Shown in pieces: positions 49,990-59,294 of a DNA stretch of 64,000 nucleotides. Source of the stretch: an uncultured Clostridia bacterium. GTDB lineage: Bacteria; Bacillota; Clostridia; Oscillospirales; CAG-272. Both the position numbers and the translations under genes were made by a program. The stretch covers positions 1-64,000 of the forward strand of contig CALWJT010000023.1 in the NCBI GenBank assembly GCA_944381075.1, in the 5' to 3' direction. Below the pieces are notes generated by a model. It was not told the DNA's origin. It saw nothing but the letters and a program-made list of their open reading frames with translations, and ran no database searches. Numbering within the stretch: position 1 is the stretch's first letter; each line of letters opens with the position of its first letter.

Positions 49990-51093
49990 ATGGAGAATTG
50001 TACAACCAAGTTTTTTGCCGCCGCCAATACGGAAGAGGGATTCTACAGTCTGTTCCCGGAAATTTTTTCGCCGGAAGCTCTGAAGCGCATTTATATTCTC
50101 AAGGGAGGTCCCGGCACGGGCAAATCGACGCTCATGCGCGGGGTCGGCTTTGCTGCCGAAGCGAACGGATATGACGTGGAATATGATTACTGCTCGTCGG
50201 ACACGGGGTCGCTCGACGGCGTTCTGATCCCTGCGCTCGGCATCGCGGTGCTCGACGGGACGGCGCCGCACATGACGGATCCTTCCTATCCCGGCGCCGT
50301 GGAAAGGATTGTGAATCTTGGCGACGCATTTGATTTTGCAAAGCTGGAGAGGCGGCGCGAGAAAATCATCGCACAAATATCGGAAAAGCAGGCGCTTTAC
50401 CGCAGGGCATACCGCTACCTTTCCGCCGCGGGGCGCATGGAGCGGGAGATCTCTGAGCTGTCCGCACCGGCGTTCCTTGCTTCAAAGGCGGATGCCGTGA
50501 TCGCAAGGCTCGTTTCTTCCATGAAGCGGGCCGCACGAGGCGGCGTCTCCCGCCGCTATCTGTCCGCTATCGGGACACAGGGGTATGTTTCGTTTGACAC
50601 GCTTTTCCGTAAGGCAGACAAAACCTATGCCGTCACAGACAGATACGGACTGGGCTATCTTTTTATGGGCAGGCTTCGCATGGCGCTGGAGGGCGCGGGC
50701 TTTGCTATGACCGTATGTCAGACGCCGCTGATCCGAACGCGGACGGAGGGGATATTTGTGGAGGGAGAAAATGTCCTTTTCGCCGTATGCGAGGAGGGCA
50801 GAGAGCTGCCGGCGGATAAGACCATCAACATCGCAAGATTTATTTCCAAGGAATACCTCGCTTCGCACCGCGGCAGGCTGCGTTTTTCCAAGCGCTGCTC
50901 AGCTTCCTTGATGCAGGGAGCCCTGGAGGCGCTCGCCGAAGCAGGGCGCCTGCATGCCGAAACGGAAAAAATCTATAGCTCCGCTATGGATTTTTCCAAG
51001 GTGGATTCCCTGAAAAACGCGATTATTTCCGAAATATTTGCTAACAATATGTTAAAAATAAAAAATGGAATTGAAAATGCGGAAGATGTATGA
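49990..51093 (+). CDS. P-loop NTPase, PRK06851-like
   Basis: 367 aa. Walker A GGPGTGKST at about 39-47, with a DYCSSDTGSLDGV motif that looks like a base-contact or sensor region. The middle ~110-200 region is helical and Arg-rich; the C-terminal part has a second alpha/beta region. It resembles PRK06851 family ATPases of unknown role from Bacillus and Clostridia. There is no signal or membrane segment. The ribosome site GAGGAG is good. The gene is monocistronic. Confidence 0.72.
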   Translation: MENCTTKFFAAANTEEGFYSLFPEIFSPEALKRIYILKGGPGTGKSTLMRGVGFAAEANGYDVEYDYCSSDTGSLDGVLIPALGIAVLDGTAPHMTDPSYPGAVERIVNLGDAFDFAKLERRREKIIAQISEKQALYRRAYRYLSAAGRMEREISELSAPAFLASKADAVIARLVSSMKRAARGGVSRRYLSAIGTQGYVSFDTLFRKADKTYAVTDRYGLGYLFMGRLRMALEGAGFAMTVCQTPLIRTRTEGIFVEGENVLFAVCEEGRELPADKTINIARFISKEYLASHRGRLRFSKRCSASLMQGALEALAEAGRLHAETEKIYSSAMDFSKVDSLKNAIISEIFANNMLKIKNGIENAEDV

Positions 51094-51099
51094 TACAAT
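51071..51099 (+). promoter_or_regulatory. Promoter of the PrsA/SurA-like lipoprotein gene
   Basis: TTGAAA (51071-51076), a 17-bp spacer and TACAAT (51094-51099). The -35 lies within the end of the preceding gene. Confidence 0.75.
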
Positions 51100-51302
51100 A
51101 GAATATACCTGCGGATGAAATCAAAATTCCGCCCGGAACGGCGCGGCTGCCGTCCCAGGCGGGGATTTCCTCCGGTATTGTGCTCTTTCGTGCTTTTTCA
51201 AGGGGGGATTTGTGAAATGACTGGCTTGTGTCCACAGCACTGAAAAAGCCGGGCTCCCGCTTGCCTGGCGGGGATTTTGTTTCAAACCTATCGGAGGTTC
51301 AA

Positions 51303-52454
51303 ATGAAAAAATTTTGTAAAGCAGTATGCTTGTTTGCGGTGCTTGCCATGCTTTTGCTCCTTTGCGCCGGCTGCGGAGAACGGGCGCCGGGGCTGTACGC
51401 CTGGTATGGCGGCAGGATCGACGTGGATTATGTGCTGAGGCTCACCATTGACGCCGGAGACGGCGAAAAGGTATATGACGTCCCGTTCGATACGTACCGC
51501 GCGGTTTTTGTCTATTTAAAGGGAGTCACGCCGGACACGATCGTAGATGAGGATGGCAATACCAAAATCGCATCGAAAGCGGAAAAAACGGCTGCGATAA
51601 AAGAAGTGACCGAGGATATCCTGATTGATTACTACAGCCTTGTTGCGCTTGGGGAAAAATATGGGATCTCGATAACGGAGGAGGACAAGCAGGCGTTTTA
51701 CGACGATTATCAGAAAAAAATTCAGACTTATATCGATCAGATCGACGAATCCGAAGCCGACTACGACGGGACCAAAGAGGAGTATGCGGAGGAGCTGTAC
51801 CGCAAGTCGCTTGAGATCGCGGGCGGCATGACGCCGGAGTACTTTGAATTCTCTTATTACAGATCGGCCTTGGAGCAGAAATTGAAGCTTGCCCTTTCGC
51901 CGGACCTTTCTGATTATCTTGATCAAAGCTATTACCATTATAAACAGGTCGTCGTGCAGTATACAAAGGGAGATTCCGCAGCGGAAGCGCAGGCGCGCGC
52001 TGCGATTGAAAATGCACACGAGGCGCTTCTTGCCGGCGAGGACATCGACAAGGTGATCGAGGAATATTCCAACAGCGATTATGAGAGCGAGCTTTACCTC
52101 GATATTTACGGGGCGGTCGTCGGATCCTCAACGGGGGATTCTGTCGGCTCTGTAACGCTGAATGCGGTCAAGGCGCTCGAGATGGGCGGGACAAGCGATA
52201 TCATTTCCGGGGACGAGGACGATTACACCGGATACTTTGCCATTTTTAAGCGGCTCGACTTTGATCTCGAATATGTTTGTGGAAACAGCACGGTTGCCGA
52301 GGCGATATATGGCTATCCTTATGTGGGAGCAGAATATACGACACCGCATTACAGCAGATATCTTACGATTGTAGAGAGCTATCGGCAGAATACGTCGAGC
52401 GTTCCCATCGATCAGAAGATTTACGACAGGATCGCAGTCAATACTTTGTACTGA
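51303..52454 (+). CDS. PrsA/SurA-like lipoprotein
   Basis: 383 aa from ATG 51303, GGAGG upstream. A signal peptide with lipobox LCAGC (near residue 23). The helical N-terminal part (about 60-220, with TEDILIDYYSLVALGEKYGI) resembles the SurA/PrsA N-terminal chaperone domain. A parvulin-type isomerase core is not obvious in the C-terminal part. It is probably a folding factor for exported proteins at the membrane surface, but the isomerase part may be degenerate. A glycosyltransferase gene follows. Confidence 0.7.
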   Translation: MKKFCKAVCLFAVLAMLLLLCAGCGERAPGLYAWYGGRIDVDYVLRLTIDAGDGEKVYDVPFDTYRAVFVYLKGVTPDTIVDEDGNTKIASKAEKTAAIKEVTEDILIDYYSLVALGEKYGISITEEDKQAFYDDYQKKIQTYIDQIDESEADYDGTKEEYAEELYRKSLEIAGGMTPEYFEFSYYRSALEQKLKLALSPDLSDYLDQSYYHYKQVVVQYTKGDSAAEAQARAAIENAHEALLAGEDIDKVIEEYSNSDYESELYLDIYGAVVGSSTGDSVGSVTLNAVKALEMGGTSDIISGDEDDYTGYFAIFKRLDFDLEYVCGNSTVAEAIYGYPYVGAEYTTPHYSRYLTIVESYRQNTSSVPIDQKIYDRIAVNTLY

Positions 52455-52571
52455 TGCGGCGGACAGGCGCCCGGGAATTTTTTTGGCAGGCAGCTTTGAA
52501 ACTAAGGCATATGGAAAGCGCCCGGATAGGGGTGCGCACCGCTGTTGGCGCGGTGTAAGGAGGGAAGCGAT

Positions 52572-53291
52572 ATGAAGATTTCTCTGGTAATCCCAATGTA
52601 TAATGAGAGCTCGATCATTGAGGATGCCGTCAAGACTTTTTCGGAGTATATGGCGGCAAGGTTCGAGGACTGGGAGCTGATTTTCGTAGATGACGGCTCG
52701 GCGGACGGATGTGCGGCGGCGGTGGAGCGGGCTGCACAGTCGCAGCCGCGCATTCGTTTGTGCTCCTATACGCCGAACCGCGGAAAAGGCTATGCCGTGC
52801 GTACGGGGATGCTGGCGGCGGCGGGCGACGTCGTTTTGTTTACGGACTGCGACAACGCTTACGGTACGGAGGCGCTGGGAAGAATGGCGGACATTTTTTC
52901 GCAGTCGGACGCGGATATCGTCGTTGGTTCGAGAAATTTGTCGAAGGATGGATATGAAGGATATACATGGATCCGAAAGCTTGCCTCCAAGACCTATATC
53001 CGGATGATCAAAATAGCCGCAGGCTTCCGTCTCTCGGATTCCCAGTGCGGGATCAAGGGCTTCCGGCGCGCGGCGGCGCAGCGGATCTTTCCCCACTGTG
53101 AGGTGGACAGGTTCGCATTCGATTTGGAGGTCCTCATGATTGCGAACAAGCTGGGCTTGAAAATCGAGGAGATGCCGGTGAAGATTGTCAACCACAGGGA
53201 ATCGAAGGTGAATGTGATGCGCGATTCCCTGAAGATGCTGCGGGATGTGCGCAGGATGAAAAAAAGGATCCGGAAAAAGGAGCTCTCATAA
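52572..53291 (+). CDS. Family 2 glycosyltransferase (dolichyl-phosphate mannosyltransferase-like)
   Basis: 239 aa from ATG 52572 with AAGGAGGG upstream. The GT-A signature: VIPMYNESSIIEDAV, then LIFVDDGSADG, the DxD-like TDCDNAYG and the acceptor-loop SDSQCGIKGFRR. It lacks membrane helices at its C-terminus, so it is a soluble or peripheral enzyme. It probably transfers a sugar from a nucleotide donor to polyprenyl phosphate. A 21-bp hairpin follows the gene. Confidence 0.9.
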   Translation: MKISLVIPMYNESSIIEDAVKTFSEYMAARFEDWELIFVDDGSADGCAAAVERAAQSQPRIRLCSYTPNRGKGYAVRTGMLAAAGDVVLFTDCDNAYGTEALGRMADIFSQSDADIVVGSRNLSKDGYEGYTWIRKLASKTYIRMIKIAAGFRLSDSQCGIKGFRRAAAQRIFPHCEVDRFAFDLEVLMIANKLGLKIEEMPVKIVNHRESKVNVMRDSLKMLRDVRRMKKRIRKKELS

Positions 53292-53337
53292 GAGGGCATA
53301 GAAAGGGCGGACTGAGGTCCGCCCTTTCTATGCCCTC
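53292..53337. repeat. Perfect 21-bp inverted repeat after the glycosyltransferase gene
   Basis: Arms 53292-53312 and 53317-53337 with a TGAG loop. No T-run follows on the plus strand, so it is an unusual 3' hairpin; it may still end transcription or protect the mRNA. Confidence 0.8.
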
Positions 53338-53450
53338 GTTACAAAAAGCTTGTATGACGCCAAGCGATGGCCGCTTTTTTATCGCGCGGGGAAAATCGGC
53401 TGTTTTTCCTAAAATTTTTCTGAAAATTTAAAATTCCCAGAAAATAAATA

Positions 53451-53479
53451 TGTACAAATGGAATATCTTGTGGTATAAT
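53451..53479 (+). promoter_or_regulatory. Extended -10 promoter, lipoprotein gene
   Basis: TGTACA (53451-53456), a 17-bp spacer and TGGTATAAT with TATAAT at 53474-53479. Confidence 0.65.
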
Positions 53480-53544
53480 ATCAAAAATAGGCGGGATTTT
53501 GAAAAAAATCCTGTTCTGTATTTTGAAATAAGAGAGTGTGAAGT

Positions 53545-54105
53545 ATGAAGAGGGCTGTTTCCTTGCTTTTTCTTCTTTCCTTGCTTGTCCTGTTTGCGTG
53601 CTGCTCTGCTTCGGCCTCTCCTGCGGATACGTTTTTGACGGCGGCGGGAGAATGGAAAATCGATGCGATGACGGAGATGATGACGCCGGAAACGGCGGCT
53701 TCCCTTGGCGAGCGGCTGACAGAGGATAAGGAAGAATTGGATCCCTCGGAGCAGGAGGTCCTGCGCCGTCTCTATTCCCATTTGAGCTATACAGTCGAAT
53801 CGCAGACACAGGCTTCCGACGGGCGCTGGACGTTTACAATCGAGGTGACCATTCCGGATATGCAGAAAATTCTTGAATATGCCGATGCCGAAATTTTGGT
53901 TTCCGGAGAGACGGCAGGCGAGCTGATAACGCGGATGCTGGACGAGGGGACGATAGCGCAGGACTTTATGACGGAGGAGACGATAGACGTTCTTTTTGAA
54001 CAGCGCGACGGGGAATGGAAGATCCCGTATTCAGAGACGGAGAATACGGCGCTTGTACGCCTTTTGTCACTTGACGAAACGCTTCGGTTTTTTGTGTTGA
54101 ACTAA
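53545..54105 (+). CDS. Lipoprotein with a beta-rich NTF2-like domain
   Basis: 186 aa. A signal peptide with lipobox-like LFACC (near residue 19). The mature part (about 30-180) reads as helices and antiparallel strands with a closing hydrophobic strand, similar to NTF2/SnoaL-like lipoprotein domains (DGRWTFTIEVTIPD and DGEWKIPYS). The function is unknown. The gene is followed by rlmB on the same strand with a gap of about 60 nt. Confidence 0.7.
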   Translation: MKRAVSLLFLLSLLVLFACCSASASPADTFLTAAGEWKIDAMTEMMTPETAASLGERLTEDKEELDPSEQEVLRRLYSHLSYTVESQTQASDGRWTFTIEVTIPDMQKILEYADAEILVSGETAGELITRMLDEGTIAQDFMTEETIDVLFEQRDGEWKIPYSETENTALVRLLSLDETLRFFVLN

Positions 54106-54163
54106 CAAACGCTGAAAGAAAGAGAAGGCGCCGCGCGGAATGGCGCCGGCCGGATGAGAGACG

Positions 54164-54952
54164 ATGGAAAAAAATGAGATTCATAGCGGGGACGATGGCC
54201 GGGAGCCGATGGTCGTAGTGGGCAGAAATCCTGTGCTGGAGCTTTTTGAAAGCGGCCGGACGATTGAAAAATTGTATGTCCAGCGCGGAGAGCGGGAAGG
54301 TTCCATTTCCAAGATTTTTTCGCTTGCCAAATCGCAGGCGGTCCCTGTTTTAGAAGTGGATAAAAAGCGGCTCGACACATTGGCGCAGGGAAATGCCCAT
54401 CAGGGCGTTGCTGCTGTTGCCGGCGCGCTTTCCTATGTCTCCCTTGCCGATATGGTGAGCGGTGCGCGGGCAAAGGGACAGCCGCCGCTGATTGTTGTCT
54501 GTGACGGCATCGAGGACCCGCATAATATCGGCGCGATCCTGCGCAGCGCGGACGGCGCGGGCGCGCATGGCGTGGTCATTTCCAAAAGGCATTGTCCGGC
54601 GATCGGTCAGACCGTATTCAAGGCTTCGGCGGGCGCCGCGGCGTATGTGCCGATCGCAAAGGTATCCAACATCGCCGCCGCTGTCGATGAGCTGAAGCGG
54701 CTCGGCGTCTGGGTATATGCCGCAAGCGCGGACGGCAGACGTTATTCGGAGGTCGATTTTGACGGCGCCTGCGCCATCGTATTGGGAAACGAAGGGTGCG
54801 GGATTTCCCGCCTTGTAAGGGAAAAATGTGATTTTGCCGTTTCGGTTCCCATGTATGGAAGGGTAAGCTCGCTGAACGTATCGGCGGCAGCGGCGGTCCT
54901 TTTGTATGCGGCATCCGAGAAACAGAGAAAAAGCGAAACGAACACGATATAG
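54164..54952 (+). CDS. rlmB: 23S rRNA (guanosine-2'-O-)-methyltransferase RlmB-like (SpoU)
   Basis: 262 aa. The N-terminal substrate-binding domain (VVGRNPVLELFESGR, then the HQGVAAV motif) and a SpoU knot (IVVCDGIEDPHNIGAILRSA, then IVLGNEGCGISRLVRE and SLNVSAAAAVLLY). It methylates the ribose of G2251-type sites in 23S rRNA or a related RNA. The family assignment is firm; the exact target could differ. Confidence 0.94.
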   Translation: MEKNEIHSGDDGREPMVVVGRNPVLELFESGRTIEKLYVQRGEREGSISKIFSLAKSQAVPVLEVDKKRLDTLAQGNAHQGVAAVAGALSYVSLADMVSGARAKGQPPLIVVCDGIEDPHNIGAILRSADGAGAHGVVISKRHCPAIGQTVFKASAGAAAYVPIAKVSNIAAAVDELKRLGVWVYAASADGRRYSEVDFDGACAIVLGNEGCGISRLVREKCDFAVSVPMYGRVSSLNVSAAAAVLLYAASEKQRKSETNTI

Positions 54953-54980
54953 AATAGATTGATTTTGGGAGGGTAGTTCC

Positions 54981-57527
54981 ATGGAGAAGAGCGATAAGAC
55001 CGGCAAAAAGTCTTATGATGAGCTTGAGAATTCGGCACAGGGACTTTTGCGTCGGCTGAACAACCGGTACGATGTCACCCGTGTGGAGGCGGAAAAAAGC
55101 GCGATGAAAAACCTCGACAGCATAGAAGATACGGATGCCGACGATCCGGACGTCGTGGAATATACCGCGGCGGCGGAAACGAAGGCGAAAAGAGACAGAC
55201 GTCCGCAGGACACAGGAGAGATCAGCGAAGAGGAGCTGCAGAATCTGTTTAACAAGTATCTCGGCGCAGAGAAGGCTTCTTCCGGGGAAAGCGGATACGA
55301 CAGCATCCATCAGAAGATTTTGGATGCCGAACAGCGGTCAGGCGTAGATTCCACGCCGAAAACAGACGTGGAAAAGAATATCGACGAGGCGGAGAAATAC
55401 ATAGATGCCATCACGACAGGCGATTTCCCCGTGAAAAAGGAGTCCTTCGACGGGACCGAGGAGACCGACGGGACCTGCGCAGCAGATACGGGCGATTACC
55501 ATATGGCCGATACGTCGGAAAATTTGACTGCGTACGAGCCGAAAGCGGAGGAATCCCCTGCTGCCCGCACAGAGCAGGGGGAGCAGCAGACGCCGGCGGA
55601 GCAGGATGCGTCGCAGGAAGCCGAGATCCCGTCCGACACGGCGATGATGAAGGCGTTCGGACTCAATCCGCAAAAGGAAGCGACGAAGGATTCGGAGAAG
55701 CTGTTCGATGAGTTTTCGCTGGGCGATACGGAAGATTTTCAGTCGACCGAGGAAATTACGGCGCGAGAGCTGGACGGGGAAGAGGCGGCTCCCGTGTCCG
55801 TGCAGGAGGGGGAGCCCGGCGAATTTGAATACCGGAGCCCGGAGCAGAATAAGGCGGTTTTTCAAACGTTTAAATCCAAATATACGTTTGCTAAGATTCG
55901 GATGATCGCGGCAGGCGCTCTCGCGGTTTTGCTTCTGCTGCTGGAAAACGTGCCGGCGCTTGCCGAAATGCTCGGCGGCAAGGACAATTTCGTTGCTCTG
56001 GACTGGCTGTTTTCCTTTGCGTGTGCGGCTCTGGTGCTGGATCGTCTGATTGCTGCGGTGAAATCCCTTGTAAGATTTGAATTCGATGTAGATTCCATTA
56101 CGTTGATCGGATTTCTTCTGTCGGTCGTCACTACGCTTGTGACGGTATTCGCGGCGCCCGCATACGAGATGCCGCAGATGTATAATTTTGCTTTTGCCGT
56201 GTGCGTATTCTTAAATACGGTCAGTCTTTTCATTTCCCTGCGCCGCGATGTATATTCCTTTAAGATCGTATCCTCCGGAAAGGTGAAGAAGGTGCTTGCC
56301 CGTTCGGATTCGGAAAGTGAGATCGTGATGCCGGAGGAATCGGAGTTCGCGGAATATCTGGGAGAGGGGGCTCAGATCGCCTCCATTCAGAAAACCGATT
56401 TCGTGACGGATTTCTTTGCAAGAAGAAGAGAGAAGCCGAAGTCCAAATCGCTGCTGAAGATCTTTGTGCCCGTCAGCTTCGGTGTTGCTGTACTGTTCTT
56501 TTTCCTTGCAAAATTCGCAATGGAGCTTACCGCTGCGGAAAGCTTGGGCGCGGCATATGCGGCTTTTCTCATGAGCGCTCCGTTTGCGGCGTTTCTTTCC
56601 TATTCCTATCCTGTTTATCTTGCGTCCCGCAGGGCGTATACCTATCATTCCGCTTTGGTGGGCGACCGGACGCCGGAGGAATATGAGAATACCGGAGTGA
56701 TGGCATTCCGTGACGAGGATGCGTTCCCGGCTGGAAAAATCAAGATCCGCGGCATCAAAATCTACGCGGACCGAAATATCGAGAATGTCGTATATTACGC
56801 TTCGAGCGTATTTTCACGGCTCGGCGGGCCGCTTGCTACGGTATTCCGGCAGGCGACGCTCAACTCCGTTATTTCTGAGGATGTAGAGATCCGCGAAATG
56901 GCGAACGAGGGAATCTGCGCAGTAGTAGACGGCAAAAATATCGTCGTTGGCCGTCCCGCCTATATGGAAAGCCAATGCTTTGAGACGATGCCGGAGGACG
57001 GCGACGAGGAATGCGAGGGCCGCTCGAACAGGCGGATCCTTTATCTTGCCTGCGAGCAGGTGATCATCGCGAAGTTTTATATCCAGTACAACACGACTTC
57101 CGATTTTGTTTATATTATCCGCCATTTGATGGATGCTGGGATCTGTGCTTCTATCCGGACGGCAGACCCCTGCATCGATGACGGCATTCTCTATGACAAT
57201 AAAATGGATCCCGACCGGTATCCCATCCGGATCATGAAGGGCGTGCTGCCGGAGGAGAAAACGGAGACCGTTTCTGCTGAAAAAGGCGGGGTGGTTTCCG
57301 TCGGCTCGGCAAAGGACATGGTCCGCACGCTGCTGCTTTGCGATAAGCTTGTCAATGTAGGGAAAACGAATCTTGTGCTGAAAATTGTGGCGTCCGTTCT
57401 GGGGATCGCCGTGATGGCGCTCGTTTTGTTTACCGGAGCGTCGACAGGGATGCTTTCACTGTATCCCGCGCTGTATCAGCTTTTCTGGCTCCTGCCGCTG
57501 ATTTTTGTATCCAAGATCTATATCTGA
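54981..57527 (+). CDS. P-type ATPase-like membrane protein lacking the phosphorylation motif
   Basis: 848 aa. The first ~290 residues are acidic, Glu/Asp/Ser-rich and probably disordered. Membrane helices lie at about 303-400, 490-545 and near the C-terminus (805-848). Between them, residues about 555-770 resemble P1B ATPase cytosolic domains: the actuator/nucleotide-binding part keeps NEGICAVVDGKNIVVGRP and the LxxDxG-like IIRHLMDAGICASIRTADP. At the position where DKTGT(L)T belongs it reads FRDEDAF (about 575), and GDGxNDxP is absent. It is therefore likely a catalytically inactive P-type ATPase relative, not a pump. The nearby ABC transporter has its own promoter. Confidence 0.7.
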   Translation: MEKSDKTGKKSYDELENSAQGLLRRLNNRYDVTRVEAEKSAMKNLDSIEDTDADDPDVVEYTAAAETKAKRDRRPQDTGEISEEELQNLFNKYLGAEKASSGESGYDSIHQKILDAEQRSGVDSTPKTDVEKNIDEAEKYIDAITTGDFPVKKESFDGTEETDGTCAADTGDYHMADTSENLTAYEPKAEESPAARTEQGEQQTPAEQDASQEAEIPSDTAMMKAFGLNPQKEATKDSEKLFDEFSLGDTEDFQSTEEITARELDGEEAAPVSVQEGEPGEFEYRSPEQNKAVFQTFKSKYTFAKIRMIAAGALAVLLLLLENVPALAEMLGGKDNFVALDWLFSFACAALVLDRLIAAVKSLVRFEFDVDSITLIGFLLSVVTTLVTVFAAPAYEMPQMYNFAFAVCVFLNTVSLFISLRRDVYSFKIVSSGKVKKVLARSDSESEIVMPEESEFAEYLGEGAQIASIQKTDFVTDFFARRREKPKSKSLLKIFVPVSFGVAVLFFFLAKFAMELTAAESLGAAYAAFLMSAPFAAFLSYSYPVYLASRRAYTYHSALVGDRTPEEYENTGVMAFRDEDAFPAGKIKIRGIKIYADRNIENVVYYASSVFSRLGGPLATVFRQATLNSVISEDVEIREMANEGICAVVDGKNIVVGRPAYMESQCFETMPEDGDEECEGRSNRRILYLACEQVIIAKFYIQYNTTSDFVYIIRHLMDAGICASIRTADPCIDDGILYDNKMDPDRYPIRIMKGVLPEEKTETVSAEKGGVVSVGSAKDMVRTLLLCDKLVNVGKTNLVLKIVASVLGIAVMALVLFTGASTGMLSLYPALYQLFWLLPLIFVSKIYI

Positions 57528-57533
57528 AAAAAC

Positions 57534-57571
57534 AAAGGAAAAAGCCGCTCTCCGGAGCGGCTTTTTCCTTT
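57534..57571 (+). terminator. Terminator of the pseudo-ATPase gene
   Basis: AAAGGAAAAAGCCGCTC with its complement around TCCG; the T-rich 3' arm serves as the T-run. Confidence 0.9.
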
Positions 57572-57660
57572 GGCATGAAATTTCTTTTTCCGTATTCCCG
57601 CTGTAGAGCGCTGCGATTCTCTCTTCCTAAAAAAACTCCGGACCGATTCCCGGAAAATGC

Positions 57661-57689
57661 TTGACAAAAGACAAATAATATGCTATCAT
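57661..57689 (+). promoter_or_regulatory. Promoter of the amino acid ABC operon
   Basis: TTGACA (57661-57666), a 17-bp spacer and TATCAT (57684-57689). Confidence 0.85.
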
Positions 57690-57730
57690 TTTACCACGCT
57701 AAAACAACAGTGTGAAAAGGAGATACGAAA

Positions 57731-58522
57731 ATGAAAAAGCTATTTGCATTTATGCTGTGCGCTCTGATGCTCGTGACGCTTCTTGCGTCCTGTGCCGGAG
57801 ACAAGGAGATGGTGGTGGTCGCCTATACGGTCTACAAGCCGATGAATTATGAAGACGAGTCGGGCAAGCTTGTCGGTTTCGATACGGAACTTGCCGAAGC
57901 GGTATTTGAGAAGCTCGGCTATACCGTATCGTTCAAGGAGATCAACTGGGACAACAAGTACATGGAGCTCAACAGCGGGACGGTCGACTGCCTTTGGAAC
58001 GGCTTTACGGCGAATACGGCTGACGAGGACGGGGTAGCCAGAAGCGAGAAGGTGGACTTTTCCTATAATTACATGCTCAATCGGCAGGTCGTCGTGACGA
58101 CGGAGGAGCTTGCCGCTTCCGTTACGGGGATGGATTCCTTTTCCGGCAAGGTCGGAAGTGCTGAGACCGGTTCTGCCGGGTATACCTATCTCGACAAGCT
58201 GACCGGATGTGTCAAAAAGGACGCCGTCTCGCAGCTTGAGGCGCTTCAGGCGCTGGCGCTGGGAACGGTGGATTTCGTCGTGCTCGACGAGCAGCTCGCC
58301 AAGGCGTATGTCGGCGAGGGAGATTACGCCGGACTTGCCATCGTGGATTCTGTTTCCAGCGATCCGGAATATTACGCCATCGGCTTCCGCAAGGGAAGTG
58401 AGCTTACCGCGAAGGTGAACGGCGCGCTGGAGGAGCTCGCAGCGGATGGGACCATCGCTGAGCTTGCCGAAAAATACGGCGTTTCCACGACGGTCATCAC
58501 CGATTTTTCTGATCAGAAATAA
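57731..58522 (+). CDS. Polar amino acid ABC transporter substrate-binding lipoprotein
   Basis: 263 aa. The signal peptide ends in lipobox LLASC (near residue 17). SBP_bac_3 family: KLVGFDTELAEAVFEKLGY, then DCLWNGFTANTADED and AGYTYLDKLTG. It captures an amino acid (cystine-, glutamine- or arginine-like specificity is possible) at the outer face. It is the first gene of a three-gene operon with permease and ATPase. The ribosome site AAGGAG is good. Confidence 0.93.
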   Translation: MKKLFAFMLCALMLVTLLASCAGDKEMVVVAYTVYKPMNYEDESGKLVGFDTELAEAVFEKLGYTVSFKEINWDNKYMELNSGTVDCLWNGFTANTADEDGVARSEKVDFSYNYMLNRQVVVTTEELAASVTGMDSFSGKVGSAETGSAGYTYLDKLTGCVKKDAVSQLEALQALALGTVDFVVLDEQLAKAYVGEGDYAGLAIVDSVSSDPEYYAIGFRKGSELTAKVNGALEELAADGTIAELAEKYGVSTTVITDFSDQK

Positions 58523-58569
58523 TTGGGAAAAGATCAAGATGCTTTGATGCGATAGAACGGAGAAACGAT

Positions 58570-59280
58570 ATGACGTTCTGGCAAATTACGCTTGAATTGC
58601 TTCATGGCTTTGGACTGACCTGTCTTTTGTTTGTGCTGACGCTGCTGCTTGCGCTCCCGCTGGGACTTGGGCTGTCTTTTTGTACCATGAGCCGGTGGAA
58701 GCCGCTGCGGGCGGTGAGCCGGGTTTTCGTATGGATCATACGCGGGATCCCGCTGATGCTTTTTATTTGTATGATCTATTATCTTCCCGGACTTTTGGGA
58801 AACGGCAGTGGAAACCTGTTCGATAGCCTTGACCGGTATTTTACGCAGCTCATGGGCAGCGGACATCTGCTTTATTACGGCAGCTTCCTTGCCGTACTTA
58901 TCGCGTTTGTCATCAATTACGCCTGTTATTTTTCGGAGATCTTCCGCGGCGGCGTGGAGAGCATTTCCCACGGCCAGTACGAGGCGGGACAGGTGCTCGG
59001 CATGACGAAGGGTCAGATTTTCCGCAAGGTCATTTTGAAGCAGGTGATCAAGCGGATTTTGCCGCCGATGTCCAACGAGGTCATCACGCTTGTGAAGGAT
59101 ACCGCGCTTGCCAATGTGATTGCCATTCCGGAAATCATCAAGCGGGCAAAGGATATGGCGGCGACGCAGGCGCTGGTCTGGCCGCTGTTTTATACAGCCG
59201 TCTTTTATTTGATTTTTGTCGGCGTTCTGACGCTTCTCTTCGGATATGCCGAAAAAAGGCTTTCCTATTTTAAGGCGTAA
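58570..59280 (+). CDS. Amino acid ABC transporter permease
   Basis: 236 aa, about five membrane helices. The EAA motif for ATPase contact is YEAGQVLGMTKGQIFRKVIL. The N-terminal FGLTCLLFVLTLLLALPLG and RGIPLMLFICMIYYLPG are typical of the HisM/GlnP family. It lies 47 nt after the binding protein and 14 nt before the ATPase. It forms the membrane channel as a homodimer. Confidence 0.93.
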   Translation: MTFWQITLELLHGFGLTCLLFVLTLLLALPLGLGLSFCTMSRWKPLRAVSRVFVWIIRGIPLMLFICMIYYLPGLLGNGSGNLFDSLDRYFTQLMGSGHLLYYGSFLAVLIAFVINYACYFSEIFRGGVESISHGQYEAGQVLGMTKGQIFRKVILKQVIKRILPPMSNEVITLVKDTALANVIAIPEIIKRAKDMAATQALVWPLFYTAVFYLIFVGVLTLLFGYAEKRLSYFKA

Positions 59281-59294
59281 GGAGGAGATGCACG

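Noticed and set aside
54990..55005. DKTG near the N-terminus of the pseudo-ATPase, resembling the P-type phosphorylation motif
   Set aside because: It is at residues 5-8 in a disordered acidic region far from the membrane core and lacks the following T-L-T; a coincidence.
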